Shown: positions 10,337-24,325 of the stretch, piece by piece
Numbering within the stretch: the stretch's first letter is position 1
How the letters are laid out: each line of letters begins with the position of its first letter
From: Oncomelania hupensis
Taxonomy: Eukaryota; Mollusca; Gastropoda; Littorinimorpha; Pomatiopsidae
Assembly (NCBI GenBank): GCA_036898135.1
Contig: CM072525.1
Span: forward strand, 52,930,799-52,994,798
Length of the DNA: 64,000 bases
Reading direction: 5' to 3'
Made by a program: the position numbers and the translations under genes
Notes under the pieces: model-generated
The model's database searches: none
Seen by the model: the letters and a program-made list of their open reading frames with translations, nothing else
What the model was told of the DNA's origin: nothing

Positions 10337-10617
10337 TATAAATCGTGTCGTCTTGTTTTGTGTTGATTGGATTGTATTGGTAAGACTGATTTTAGTTATT
10401 TGCTTGAAGCAAGAGTATATCTACTTATTTTTAATACATCAGATTTAAAATTATTCTAGAGGTTGCATGTGAAAGTTTGTTTGAATATTTAAGAGTAACA
10501 GGCTGGTTTTTTAAAGATTTGATCCATTTTATAATATTTTAAGATAACGCCTCTCTGGTCCTGATTTGGCTCGGAAGAGTCCGCTGGACCTAAAGCAATA
10601 ACCATGTAATGTAATGT
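10337..10617 (+). mobile_element. LINE-Y 3' UTR copy stacked on the previous one
   Basis: It starts TATAAATCGTGTCGTCTTG directly after the tail of the 9905 copy and ends in ACCATGTAATGTAATG. It is diverged by several small indels. Confidence 0.7.
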
Positions 10618-11434
10618 ATTCTGTTAGCGAAGACCTGTAACGTTAACTGGGATCCCGATGACTTTTTTTAAAGGTTTCTGCACGTCTATTGGCAGGCTCG
10701 TAGATCAGAAAGTCTCCTCTCTGAAAATCCTTAACGGGAAGAGAGGGGACTATAAACTGATTTAAAAAAAAAAATTGGCAGGCTTTCACCTCAGCGATGA
10801 GGTTTAATAAACTCCCCCATGATTACACCATCTAGTGTAAAGGATTTGATGGAAGAATTTATTTATAATATCATGGTTGATTGTTTCCTCAACACAGAGT
10901 TTCATCATTTAGTTCAAGGGAGCTAAATCTCTAACAGCACACCATTTTCAAAGTTGCTGTTGGTGTTGGGTTTGTTTTTTTTTTCATGCAGTTGTGTTCC
11001 TTGCATCATGTCGCGTTGAGGCTGACGTCGCCATGTTTCATGTTATGATTATGTAATAATTATGCAATTTACTTAACAGAAAAAAAAAATAATGAATTAA
11101 GTAATTAATTTGTAACATGTGGACAGTGTGTTTTTAAATGGGACGGCATGTTTTTCAGCAGACTTATTTTCTTTAAGCTATTTTAAATATTTCCGGTGAT
11201 GCTGAGTAGAAATTTCTTTGTGGATTTTCTTTGTGATATTCTTCAACGTTTTTTAATACAACTATAATTTTGTTTGTTGTTAAAAACTGATATCGTCCAT
11301 TAAAAAATAACACAAAACCCCAACATTATTGTATTGTTGTGCAGACCAATTTGTTGATGTTGACTTTTTTTAATTTTTATCTACAACAATATAATAATTG
11401 TTTTTGCTAATAAATATATTCACGTCGTCGTCAT
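10618..11434. other. Unassigned A+T-rich stretch
   Basis: No gene, RNA or repeat family is recognised. It holds poly-A and poly-T runs and no frame of note. Confidence 0.4.
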
Positions 11435-11537
11435 CGTTGTTGTTGTTGTTGTTATTGATGCTGTTGTTGTTGTTCTTCTTCTTCTTCTTCCAAATTTGCT
11501 ATACTTCTTCTTCTTCTTCTGTTTACAAATTTGCTAC

Positions 11538-11568
<31 letters not shown>

Positions 11569-11762
11569 CTTCTTCTTCTTCTTCTTCTTCTTCTTCTTTG
11601 TACACATTTGTTACTATACTTCTACTTCTTCTTCTTCTTCGTACACATTTGCTACTATACTTCTTCTTCTTCTTCTTTGTACACATTTGCTACTATTCTT
11701 CTTCTTCTTCTTCTTCTTCTTCTTCTTCTTCTTCTTCTTCTTCTTCTTCTTCTTCTTCTAAT
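11435..11762. repeat. Compound (TTC)n satellite with interleaved 19-bp motif
   Basis: TTC and TTG tracts are interrupted about five times by a related motif, GTACACATTTGCTACTATA, at roughly 11489, 11522, 11600, 11641 and 11680. The spacer motif is conserved while TTC length varies. The long leucine/serine/phenylalanine frames here are simple-repeat artefacts. Confidence 0.85.
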
Positions 11763-12149
11763 GTTCTTCATCTTCCTGCTTCTCCCCTCCTCACGACTGT
11801 CCTTCTCCTCCTCATCCACATTATTCTGTTAGTTCTCCTCTTCTTCTTCTTCTCCTCCTCTTTGTTGTTGACCTGTAGATCAGTGAATCAGTAAGCTGGT
11901 TTCTATGCCGAAGGTCACGTGTTCCAAACCCCCGTGGGCCCAACTTGCGTGATTTACGTACCAGGTTTTTGAGAACACACAGGGTTTTCTTACAGTACTT
12001 CACTTTACTCCCTGGTATTGGATACAGTCATTCTAAAATGTTTAAAAAAAGTGATGTTTTGTTATGACTTCTGTAATAGCGAACTCATCAGATCGCCGCG
12101 TTTTAAGTTCGATTGAAGAAAAGGCGGGTGATAGTATCCTGTCTTCTTT

Positions 12150-12204
12150 CCGCTTCTTCTTCTTCTTTTTCTTCTTCTTCTTCTTCTCCTTCTTCTTCTT
12201 CTTA
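12150..12204. repeat. (TTC)n microsatellite
   Basis: Imperfect TTC run with TTT and TCC interruptions. Confidence 0.85.
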
Positions 12205-13080
12205 GTTTGTCAGGGGGAGAAAGAAGAAAAAAAGGTGTCTGTACTGATTAATATTCCGGAAGAATTAATAATAATAATAATAATAATAATGGACATTTAT
12301 ATAGCACTATTACTTGTCTTTTTATAGACAAGCTTTACATGAAAGAAAGAAACAAACATGAAATGAATTAATCCCCGCCAGAACATAGTTCTGTTCATTT
12401 CGTCATTAATTTCTTCTGTGCCTGCCAGAGGGAATGTATGTTACACGCGACATTTACACTCGCATTCTCCCATAGTCAGTCATACATTAATCAATCTTAT
12501 ATTAATGAATCGTACAAGCCAATGACAAAAATAATTAACTACAATAACTACCAGACAGCAAACAATAATAAAGTGTCAAAAAACTAACAAATAAAGCATA
12601 TACAATATCTATGACACTCAATATTGGTGTTAGGGAGAGAGAGAGAAGAAGACTCGTGCAGTTATTGAATAGCAAAGGAATGCATCCTCCACTTTGTTAT
12701 GTAGAAGTCAACACACAGATGATTAAGTACGTACACATGTATCCCAACTGACAAAATTGATACCCGATGGGAAAGAAAACGGAAGATGATAAAAAGGGCT
12801 CACTGGCCGGCGTTGGATCCCAGAGGACGGCGAGATCCAATCCCCAGGGAGGCTATTGGCCGATGACCTAATTATTCGGTGGGGGAAATTGTGAAACAAT
12901 AACACGGAAATAGCGAAAGGGCTATCGTCGCACGAACTTTTCCTATTTTGGTCTCTGCCGACTTATAGTAAGAGAAAGGACCAGCCGTGTGTAGGACAAA
13001 TTGGACGCCCCTGCCTATTTGGACGCCGGGGCGTCCAATTGGGCATGGAGTGCACATATTTCATTTGACATATAATAACG
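12205..13080. other. Mostly unassigned; short (AAT)n and a hairpin
   Basis: A short (AAT)n run at 12265-12290 precedes GGACATTTATATAGCA. Perfect 13-base inverted arms AATTGGACGCCCC (12999-13011) and GGGGCGTCCAATT (13028-13040) enclose a 16-base loop. No gene is recognised. Confidence 0.5.
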
Positions 13081-13134
13081 TGTACGTATGTATATATGTA
13101 TGTATGTACGTACGTATATATATATATATGTATA
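13081..13134. repeat. (GTAT)n/(TA)n microsatellite
   Basis: Mixed GTAT, GTAC and TA units. Confidence 0.8.
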
Positions 13135-13420
13135 AGAAGAATGACAATCTGTATTAAATATAAAATGTATAAATAGAAAAAAAGAAAACATACTTAGGAT
13201 AAATTATACCAAAGGAGACTAATTCAGGTAATTAATTTGTATTTGTCTGACCTTAGCAAAGAACTATAAGAAGGTTACGGCATGTGTATGCTCTAGAACA
13301 GGGGTGCCCAATACGTCGATCGCGATCGACCGGTCGATCGGGAAGGTACTGTGAGTAGATCGCGAAGCATTAAAAAAATTGACGTCAGCCTATTATCTAT
13401 CTATCTCTATATATATATAT

Positions 13421-15718
<2,298 letters not shown>

Positions 15719-15801
15719 TCATCTACCAATATGTCAGTGGCAACTGTTAGCGCGTTACCGAAATGGTCCTCTCTTGCAACATCCCGGCTTGGCCCCCAAA
15801 A
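15719..15801 (-). mobile_element. Start of LTR-element interior with primer-binding-site-like sequence
   Basis: On the minus strand the bases directly after the LTR end (GTGTAACA) read TTTTGGGGGCCAAGCCGGGA. A TGG-rich block placed just inside a 5' LTR and followed by a GGGAT motif is the usual position and look of a Gypsy-type primer-binding site. The rest of the element is missing; the (TAA)n run begins within 80 bases. Confidence 0.5.
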
Positions 15802-16422
15802 TGTTACACTCAGTTTGATGTTGGTGTTTTCTATCAGTATCTGATTCAGCCCCGATGCTTGAATTCCTGATAGGGTGTAACTCAGATTCGTTTATCCACG
15901 CAGCCCGCTCAAGCAGCATACAAGTCACAAAGTCGACGTATGAAGTTTTCCACTTTTATTCAGCACACATCAACAACTGCATACAATTCTCAATTTAACT
16001 CAACAACTTTCACAGCAACTCTCCAGCTTCACTATCCACAACAACACTGCGGCACACAATTTTATAATCTCTCTCTTTTCCGGAAAGATTTCGAATACAG
16101 TAGAAATGACGCACTGCCACCAATCGAATAAAAGATCGTCATCACTGACTTACGTCATTCATCTCTCCACACATACCCCGAACCTTCTCTTACTTCGACA
16201 ATCGTCCCGAACCTTCGATCGATGGTCAACAAGGAAATCCAGAGTATTCTCCGACAATATCGACCAACGAAAATTATCAACGTTATACAAAGCCTCTCCT
16301 AACAACAATGCAAACTCAAATCAAAGGTAAATAAACTCCATTATTGAATACTTTGCAAATCAAAACGATTAGATCTATCGTACACGCTTCCGACATACTT
16401 TCGTTCGCGTTTCAACGTAACA
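15802..16422 (-). mobile_element. LTR of a Gypsy-like element (621 bp)
   Basis: The LTR starts TGTTACACTC and ends CGTAACA on the plus strand, so both ends are TGTTAC/GTAACA inverted repeats. Read on the minus strand it contains an ATATAT-type promoter region in the related copies and CTGAATAAAAGTGG, a polyadenylation signal, about 170 bases before its end. This fits U3-R-U5 order. Two relatives at 58476 and 62785 have perfect 5-bp target duplications; this one does not, because it adjoins interior sequence at 15801. Confidence 0.75.
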
Positions 16423-17170
16423 GCATAGGTGGGAAATTGGGTTACTGAGCTCGACTCGATGATTGTCCTGGGTGCTGGTATGTGATTTAGTTGGCAGAGT
16501 CAATTTGAACGCTTTTGCGAGCAGTCATTCTTTTTGGACAGAAGTGACATTGTGACAGTTGTGTCAGATTAGAGTTAGGTCCTTCTGGAAGGGTAGAGTT
16601 GCGTGGTTTCGAACCACCCAAGGTCTTGTGCCCTCGTCGAGACAGGAATGGCCAAAAGATGTTAGTGGAAGGATTCTAGCCGCCATTGTATTCAGGAAGG
16701 AATAAGTGTAGGGCTGTATCCTAAGGTCGTGTGGCCTATTCTTAGGCACCTTCCAAGGCTCAAGTACCTCATCGGTATTGAGGTGCTCTAGCGATAGCAT
16801 AGCAAATAGCCAAGGAACGAACTTGATACTCTCAGCTAATAAAGTGTGGTGCTGTACTGTTGTGTGCTGTTTTGTGTTGTGTATGTACGTGTATCACAAG
16901 CCGAGGACTTAAAAAGGTGAGTGTAAATCCTGTAATTCATTTCCTTAGTGGCTGTGCATTCCGAGACTTGTTGTTGCATCAATTTTTATTCATCATTCCG
17001 AGACTGCGTACGTGAATGAATGATGGTGAATGAAGGGGAAAGGGGTGTATTTTGATAAATAGTAGGTTATTGATTTTTATGATTTCATGATTTTCTTGTT
17101 TACACATGTAAATGGATAATGTTGTTGATGTTGTTGCCAAAGTGAGGTACAAGGAGTGATGATGAAGTAT
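16423..17170. other. Unassigned stretch
   Basis: No gene is recognised. A TGGTTTCGAACCACCC near 16606 resembles a tRNA T-arm but no cloverleaf or A box goes with it. Confidence 0.4.
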
Positions 17171-17360
17171 ATCTGTTAAAGAGAGAGAGAGGGGGGTGAT
17201 GAATGTGAAGGAAGGGAGACAAGTAACTATGTTGGAGAGGGGTGATGAATATGAGGGAAGCGTGTTTGTAGTATAGTGCGATAGAGATAATTTTGAATGA
17301 AGGGAGAAAATGTACTTTAACGTGGAGAGGGGTGATGAAGATGGAGGTGAGGATGAGATA
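17171..17360. repeat. Degenerate GGAGAGGGGTGATGAA-type repeat
   Basis: Three to four imperfect units (GAGAGGGGTGATGAATATGA and variants near 17187, 17233 and 17322) separated by 35-90 bases. No coding function is inferred. Confidence 0.45.
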
Positions 17361-19027
17361 AATCTGGAAGGTGTGACTGGAATTGCATTGTAACAATTAT
17401 GTATATTTATATATACCACTATGTTGTATGGAAGAGATATACATTTTAGAATTAAGAATTGCATTGTATTATTGAGATGCATGTATAAACAGGTCAAGAT
17501 GGCGGACGGCGGAAGGCGTATTCTGTTTTGAAGTGTTTAAGTTTTTGTGGACGAACTAGTGAGACCCTTTATTTGTCTACAGATTGGGCTGTTTACTTCT
17601 GCCATCACCACTGTTTGTTCTATTTCTACTATTTCTACTTCTGCCATTGCCACTGCCTTTGCCACTGTGAGGTGTGGGTGTTGCCAGGTGTCACCACCAC
17701 CACCACCACATCTTTCCTTGGTTGTTGGCACCGCTGCTGGGTGTGGTCCTCCATCGCCGCCGGGACTTGCCCTGGTGCTTCAGGCGACCGGGAGCTTTCC
17801 ATCGGAGTCACAGGATACATCGCACCGACATACATACAGATTCGCATGCACGCACCTAAACATATATCTTCGTCAGGGAACGACTACTATAGTTTATTCT
17901 GAGCTCAGTTAAGAGACTGTGAAGTACGTACAGCGACACTGAAATATGTTAGTTTATGCAATGCAATTGAACTTCTGAGATGTGCTGATTTGTTTATTCA
18001 GTTGAGAATTGTATTTATCTGAAGTTTAATTGATTATTGCTATTGCTGCATATTGTTGTGGGCATTTTGTCTGTATACAGTTCTGGGTTTCCGGGTTAGA
18101 CAAGGGAGGTAATTGTTTAGTAGGTAATGGGTTGGGGGTCTTGATAGGGGTTGAGGGTGGTTGAGTATCCCATTATCCTGTGTATGCGTGTTTGTTTGTT
18201 GAATAAAAGAGTGTGATTGTTCATCTGGCTTTGTGTTAGTTTTTTTTTTGTTTGAGTTTTTATCCATCCACTCGTTGTTTTGAGCTGAACGTCGCGGAAC
18301 CCACTCGGGTGACGCGACATTCCACAATTTTGGGCCTTTTTTTCTTCCCAGTTCACAAGAAGCAAAGAAAGCGGTTGACGTCACACTGTTGCATTAAGCA
18401 TCTTAAGCGAGAAAATCCAGCAATTATACCACTGCAAATAAACATCAGCTAATAAGCCTTAGAAAAGTGTACACGTCCATGTACGGTACACCGCTCTAGG
18501 CAAAAATAATACTGTATTATGCCTCTCTGCCTCTGTCAATCTGTCTGAAACTGTCTGTGTCCCTATCTGTCTGTCTGTCTGTCTGTCTGTGTGTCTCTCT
18601 CTCTCGTATGTGTCACGAATAAGTGTGTGTGGGACGAAGTGGTGGGGATGGGAGGGGTTGGGGGGTTGGGGGTTGTTGCAGACTATTCATGGTACGGTAT
18701 CTAACATCAAAGCGTTTTGCGATGTCTCCCACAACCATATCATTTTCAACGAGGTTACCATAGGAGAGAATACAGTCTTCTCATGTTCTAAGCCTTCAAG
18801 TGATTAAAATATTCGTGTAACGTGTACAACGAAGGAAAAAAAAGAAGAATGACGTCAAATTTAGAAAAAAACAAAAGCGGAATGGATGTAGGTGGAGAAG
18901 AAGGTGGATGAAGAAGACGAGAGGAGTAGGAAGAGGAGATGGAGGAGAAGCACGGACAAAAAGAGGAGGGCATGGGGGAGAAAGTGGTGAGGGAGGGGGT
19001 GGGCTGCGTAGGATTGAAGTCATATCA
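17361..19027. other. Unassigned stretch with simple-sequence patches
   Basis: Contains AAGATGGCGGACGGCGGAAG near 17498, a start-codon-like context with a 10-codon frame, plus CTGT-rich and TCTC runs near 18560-18605. No gene can be supported. (CACCAC)n near 17693 makes artefactual histidine/threonine frames. Confidence 0.35.
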
Positions 19028-19033
19028 GTAAGA

Positions 19034-19070
19034 GCCAAGTGAAAAGGTGCACTTTGTATCGTTCATTTAT
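19034..19070 (+). repeat. Isolated partial unit of the 48-bp satellite
   Basis: GCCAAGTGAAAAGGTGCACTTTGTATCGTTCATT matches the unit amplified at 20841-21868, 1.8 kb away. A second isolated partial unit lies near 22293-22315. Confidence 0.75.
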
Positions 19071-19569
19071 GTCACCGCCACGACCCCGTCCAAGCAGACG
19101 ACACAAACAAACACCTTACACACGCATACAGCCCAGACAGGATGACGATTACCAACAGACGCGAAGAGTGAGAAAACACAACAAGTATATATACAACTTT
19201 CAAACCATTTATTCATTCAAGCCACACACTCATACACAAACAACATTTACACATGAAAAGAAAATAATGATGATGAACAATCAATGGTACAATGAACTGA
19301 CACGTCAGTGTGATGATCGATGGTTGCTAGCCAACCCAGTCCGCGTACGAATCGTGCGTAGCCAACGTCCGTTCGCACGTACTAATACAAGAGGGGGGGG
19401 GGGGTCAAGTGCATAGGAGGAGGACAACACAGAAAGATCCCACCTGGATGGATGTAGTCCTCGGTGCCTCCTTGCGGCGTGGCGGTCCACGATATCCCAC
19501 TGCTAGTATCCTCCCCTGCTTGTTGCTGCAGTCGTCGCACGTGCTGATGATGACGGTACGGGGTGGCGT

Positions 19570-20235
19570 CCCCGCTTCGACACGACACTGACGGCGATGA
19601 TGATGAAGATGACGGTGACACGGCAGACACGGCAGTCCTGCCACCATCGACGTCGCACAGCGGTACACCTCCGGACAGCTTCCACGCAACGTCTAGGCCA
19701 GGCTCCGATCATCCATGTCACTAATCACCAATGGAAGTGGTGGGGTTGAGGGAAGATGATGATGTAGATGATGGTGAGGTTGTGAGGACACAATGATGAT
19801 AACGCAGACAACAAGGATGGCGATGATGATACGGTCGATCCACTCGATCGAATGCTGTCGAACGATGTCGCACGACGTTGAACCCAATCGATCGATGTCG
19901 AACCTGTAACATGCTTGTTGCATTGTTAATATCCTGCTTGCTCATCCCTGTCCCCCTCCCCTCTGCACACACTCTCCCCCCCTCTCTCGCAACACCACCT
20001 CCCTTTGATGCTCGAGGGGACACAACTGCTGTCCGTTTCCCCCCTTCGACTCTCTCCTCACTTACTTCCCTTCAGTATTGTTATTGTCTCTCTCATGATA
20101 ACATCCCCGGTCAAAATGCAATGAAATTATATAATGCAATGAAATCATGAGCATACCAAATGAATATAAACATATCATAATACAATGAAATCATGTTATC
20201 CACATCTGGCAACCACAACAACAACAGCAACCACT
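19570..20235. repeat. Interspersed repeat R, copy at 19.6-20.2 kb
   Basis: Two blocks recur at 52.9-54.2 kb. The block at 19570-19810 matches the reverse complement of 52915-53110 (GGTGGCAGGACTGCCGTG, GATCGGAGCCTGGCCTAGAC). The block at 19815-20235 matches 53652-54065 in direct orientation (GATGGCGATGATGATACGGT, AACCTGTAACATGCTTGTTG). The relative orientation of the blocks therefore differs between loci. No transposase is recognised; the type of element is unknown. Confidence 0.6.
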
Positions 20236-20840
20236 CTCACCCTCACCTTCCTTCCCCCTGCCTTTCCACAGTGCAGCCACTCTCACCCTCTCCTTCACTC
20301 ACTCACACCTCTTGTACTCACACCCCATAGCCTGCACCAGGTTCTTGGACAGTAAGGGAAGCACCACCAACTACACTTACCCAGCCGGTTCGAATGTAGT
20401 CGCTACCCGTATCCCTTTCCACCACTCCTACGAGTAACTCCATGTAGGGTAATCCGTAGTGCGTAGTCTTCCTAGCGGACACTACCTCACGCTAACTACC
20501 ACACTACCACAACTTTGCCTTTCTATAACTATACTCCACTTTGAGTACTACGACCATAGAAACCAGCAAACTTCCAACTAGTATTTCTCAGACCGGTTAT
20601 TGTAATCCGTTAGTAACAGTCCAACCCTACACCACATAAACAGAGCACTAGACAACACGTCCTTTCTGTAGCTCCCTCAAATACGTTCCGCCCAGTAGTG
20701 AGTACTTTTCCCCACTGCTAACCACTGCGCAATGCGCTCCCACGTTCCGCACGCTCTCGGCTATCGCAAACACACACCGCAACTTGCAATTACCTACCCC
20801 TAACTGCTTCCACTCTTCCACCACAGATTGCCCTGTGACA
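20236..20840. other. Unassigned stretch
   Basis: C-rich and of ordinary complexity. No gene or repeat is recognised. Confidence 0.35.
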
Positions 20841-21868
20841 ATTATAGATAACAGATGGCTACGTGAAAAGGTGCACTTTGTATTGTTCATCATAGATAAC
20901 AGATGGTCAAGTGAAAAGGTGCACTTTGTATCGTTCATTATAGATAACAGATGGCTAAGTGAAAAGGTGCACTTTGTATTGTTCATTATAGATAACAGAT
21001 GGCCTAGTAAAAAGATGCACTTTGTATTGTTCATTATAGATAACAGATGGTCAAGTGAAAAGATGCACTTTGTATTGTTCATTATAGATAACAGATGGTC
21101 AAGTGAAAAGATGCACTTTGTATCGTTCATTATAGATAACAGATGGCCAAGTAAAAAGTTGCACTTTGTATTGTTCATTATAGATAACAGATGGCCAAGT
21201 AAAAAGTTGCACTTTGTATTGTTCATTATAGATAACAGATGGCCAAGTAAAAAGGTGCACTTTGTATTGTTCATTATAGATAACAGATGGTCAAGTGAAA
21301 AGATGCACTTTGTATTGTTCATTATAGATAACAGATGGTCAAGTGAAAAGATGCACTTTGTATCGTTCATTATAGATAACAGATGGCCAAGTAAAAAGTT
21401 GCACTTTGTATTGTTCATTATAGATAACAGATGGCCAAGTAAAAAGTTGCACTTTGTATTGTTCATTATAGATAACAGATGGCCAAGTAAAAAGGTGCAC
21501 TTTGTATTGTTCATTATAGATAACAGATGGTCAAGTGAAAAGGTGCACTTTGTATTGTTCATTATAGATAACAGATGGCCAAGTAAAAAGTTGCACTTTG
21601 TATTTTTCATTATAGATAACAGATGGCCAAGTAAAAAGTTGCACTTTGTATTGTTCATTATAGATAACAGATGGCCAAGTAAAAAGGTGCACTTTGTATT
21701 GTTCATTATAGATAACAGATGGCCAAGTGAAAAGTTGCACTTTGTATTGTTCATTATAGATAACAGATGGTCAAGTAAAAAGTTGCACTTTGTATTGTTC
21801 ATTATAGATAACAGATGGCCAAGTAAAAAGGTGCACTTTGTATTGTTCATTATAGATCACAGATGGCA
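20841..21868. repeat. 48-bp satellite, about 21 units, with 5-unit higher-order pattern
   Basis: The unit reads ATTATAGATAACAGATGGCC then AAGTAAAAAGTTGCACTTTG and TATTGTTC. Units fall into subtypes by TC/CC, GTGA/GTAA and G/A/T at the position before TGCACTTT. Units 5-9 and 10-14 repeat the same subtype order, a 240-bp higher-order repeat, and 15-18 follow a shortened version. Since 48 is divisible by three and the unit lacks stops in one frame per strand, each strand shows a frame of about 390-400 codons. These are not taken as genes. Confidence 0.9.
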
Positions 21869-21879
21869 AAGGAGGTGTA

Positions 21880-21969
21880 GGTCGAGGAGGAGGAAGAAGA
21901 AGAAACAGAAGAAGAGGTGTGAAGAAGTAAAAGACGAAAAAAAAGAAGAGGTGTGAAGAAGAAGAAGAA

Positions 21970-22000
<31 letters not shown>

Positions 22001-22017
22001 AAGAAGAAGAAGAAGAA

Positions 22018-22064
<47 letters not shown>

Positions 22065-22197
22065 AGAAGAAGAAGAAGAAGAACAAGAAGAAGAAGAAGA
22101 ACAAGAACAAGAAGAAGAAGAAGAAGAAGAAGAAGAAGAAGAAGAAGAAGAAGAAGAAGAAGAAGAAGAAGAAGAAGAAGAAGAAGAAGAAGAACCA
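21880..22197. repeat. (GAA)n microsatellite
   Basis: More than 90 GAA units with a few AAC and GGA interruptions, directly after the 48-bp satellite. Confidence 0.95.
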
Positions 22198-22292
22198 CAA
22201 CAACAGCAACAGGTCCAGAAGAACCAGAACAAAAAGAAAGAAAGAAGAAGAAAAGTGATGATAAGATGCAAGCGGAAAGGCGCACCTTCTTC

Positions 22293-22315
22293 AGGTTCAT
22301 TATAGATAACAGACA
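22293..22315 (+). repeat. Outlying fragment of the 48-bp satellite
   Basis: GTTCATTATAGATAACAGA matches the satellite unit, so the (GAA)n tract appears to have expanded inside the original array. Confidence 0.7.
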
Positions 22316-22479
22316 GCGATGTCAGTGATGATAACATCAACCCATAACATTCACACACATACACACACGCGCACACACACACACGCTCTCAGGTTTAAAT
22401 AACCATGTTTACACAAACATGCTCACACATAGGCATGAAAGACTTGAAACATGAAAACATGGAAGAAAATGAATAAAGA

Positions 22480-22745
22480 GGATGAGGCGAAAGACAGAAG
22501 AAGAAGTAAAAGGAGAAGAAGAAAAAGAAAGAAAGAAGAAGAAGGTGTAGAAGAAGAAGAAGAAGAAAGAGAAGGAGAAGATGGAGGAGGAGAAGGAGGA
22601 GGAGGACAACGAAGAAGAGAGATAGTGATGATCTATCATGGCAACGCATAGATACTAAGATTTAAGTTAGCAACACATTACACATACACCAAGATGAGTG
22701 ACGGAAGAAGACGAAGAAGAACAACAAGGAGAAGAAGAAGAAGAG
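22480..22745. repeat. Degenerate GAA/GGA-rich tract
   Basis: Purine-rich imperfect repeats in two blocks. The lysine/arginine/glutamate frames here are artefacts. Confidence 0.7.
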
Positions 22746-23295
22746 AAGAGTCCTACTATCTAATGCAAACTTTGAAAAACAACTATGCCTCAAACATTTA
22801 CCTTCAAAGCATGAGATTGCGTCCAAAATTGCAAATACGTATTAGCAAAGCAAGTTTTATTTCGCTGCAATTATACAAATATAAAGTAAACAAAACAAAT
22901 TATGAAACAAGTAAAGAAAAACAACAAATTTAAACTTTATAGTACGGGGATAAAGTCGAGATTAAAAGTTAATCTATTGAACAGGTTTTGAAATCATATA
23001 GTGTTATAGCAGACGCACCTAGACATTTTTGTGTAAATAATACTAAACATATGACTTGTACTTAGTGGTTACTGTACTGTACGATATTTAAACCTGATGA
23101 ATGATGGAAATCTTCTTATACCGATCCATGTAAATAAACTTCAATAAGGGTTTTAAAAAAATGGCCATTTTGTCGGTGCGTCATTTGTGTCGCACAAAGA
23201 CCTAGGGCTTATCCTAATCTACAGAGCAAGAGAGGTGGACGAACAGGAGGAGGAAGACAGGACAAGAAAACAACTGTTACTTGTTCTCCGTCTGT
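22746..23295. other. Unassigned A+T-rich stretch
   Basis: No gene or repeat family is recognised. Confidence 0.35.
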
Positions 23296-23433
23296 ATTGC
23301 TAAGAAGGAGGAGAAGGAGAAGGAGGAGGAGGAGGAGGAGAAGAAGAAGAAGAAGAAGAAGAAGAAGAACAAGAACAAGAACAAGAAAAACAAGAACAAG
23401 AAGAACAAGAACAAGAAGAACAAGAGTGAGCAG
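23296..23433. repeat. (GGA)n, (GAA)n and (GAACAA)n tract
   Basis: Purine repeats that grade into six-base AAGAAC units. Confidence 0.85.
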
Positions 23434-23982
23434 GAGAAGGGAGACAGAACCAACAGGATTCAGGTACGTGTCAGATGTATAACTCACACATTTATTTTTT
23501 GTTCGATCTCTACATATTTTAAGCAAAAACCTTTAATAACGTATAAGCTAACAGTGGAGTCGTAGTAGGACAATTCCGCCAGTAAAATATGTTCACGAGG
23601 ACAGTATTTTAAATATAACAACAACAAACAATTCTAGCGTCCAACGTTCACCCATAATTCGGACGTTTTAGTTACCTTATAAGGTAAGCGAATTATGTGT
23701 CAATCCAAGAACGTGAAAGTTTGTGAAGTCTGCTGCAGACACGTTTTAATACGACGTAATGTTTTACATGCTTCCTAGCTTGATGCATGCTGTTATTGTA
23801 CAAATACGGTCATTTACTTTAATTACACGTGTATGCATATTATCTTTAACGAACTTAATTTAAAGCTGTTGTATATTTGTATGTATGGTAATGGGTTGAG
23901 CCCTGTTTGGTTGAAAACATTAAATGCGACGTCGTTGTGGGTGTGTAGATGTGATTATTAGTTATTTATTCATTGCTTACAG

Positions 23983-24325
23983 GGTCCAGCAGAGTGCAAA
24001 GAGCCGAATCAAGACCACAAAATCAAGACCATAACTTGGCTGAAAGAGAATTCACCCCTGATCCGCATAAAAGATCTGTTGAAACAACTCCAGTGGTATC
24101 ACTGAAGGCACTCCACCAGCCGGTCACTGTTCAATAAAGGCATACCACGCAGGGGACGCTGAGGCTATACTCTAATTTATCGATCCCCCGTTAACAAGAA
24201 ACTAAATAGAATATAAACATTATAAGATATCAACAAAACACATACATTTAAGGCACTAAATTTCGAGAAAGTGGGGATACTATTTATACAATAACCCGCG
24301 GCACCCCAACGGGGGAGATGTGATA
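23983..24325 (-). mobile_element. Repeat Z, diverged copy
   Basis: Matches the Z copy at 45.9-46.5 kb in the same orientation: GATCCGCATAAAAGATCTG, CAATAAAGGCATACCACGCA, TATCAACAAAACACATACAT and GTGGGGATACTATTTATAC are shared or nearly so. Its tail (CAGAGTGCAAAGAGCCGAAT) is a variant shared with 48411-48475. Confidence 0.6.

Noticed and set aside
16600..16640. tRNA-like T arm GGTTTCGAACCACCC
   Set aside because: No A box, acceptor stem or cloverleaf around it.
17528..17912. Overlapping frames of 121-124 codons on the plus strand
   Set aside because: Low-complexity Cys/His/Thr content from CACCAC and TTTCTACT repeats; no domain.
19305..19721. Several overlapping Arg/Pro/Ser-rich frames
   Set aside because: All frames are open because of G+C content and repeat R; none has a domain or splice support.
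20648..21956. Long open frames of about 390-400 codons on both strands
   Set aside because: Both come from a 48-bp tandem unit that happens to be a multiple of three; no start, splice or domain evidence.
21850..22382. Poly-Lys, poly-Ser, poly-Phe and poly-Leu frames
   Set aside because: Products of the (GAA)n tract.
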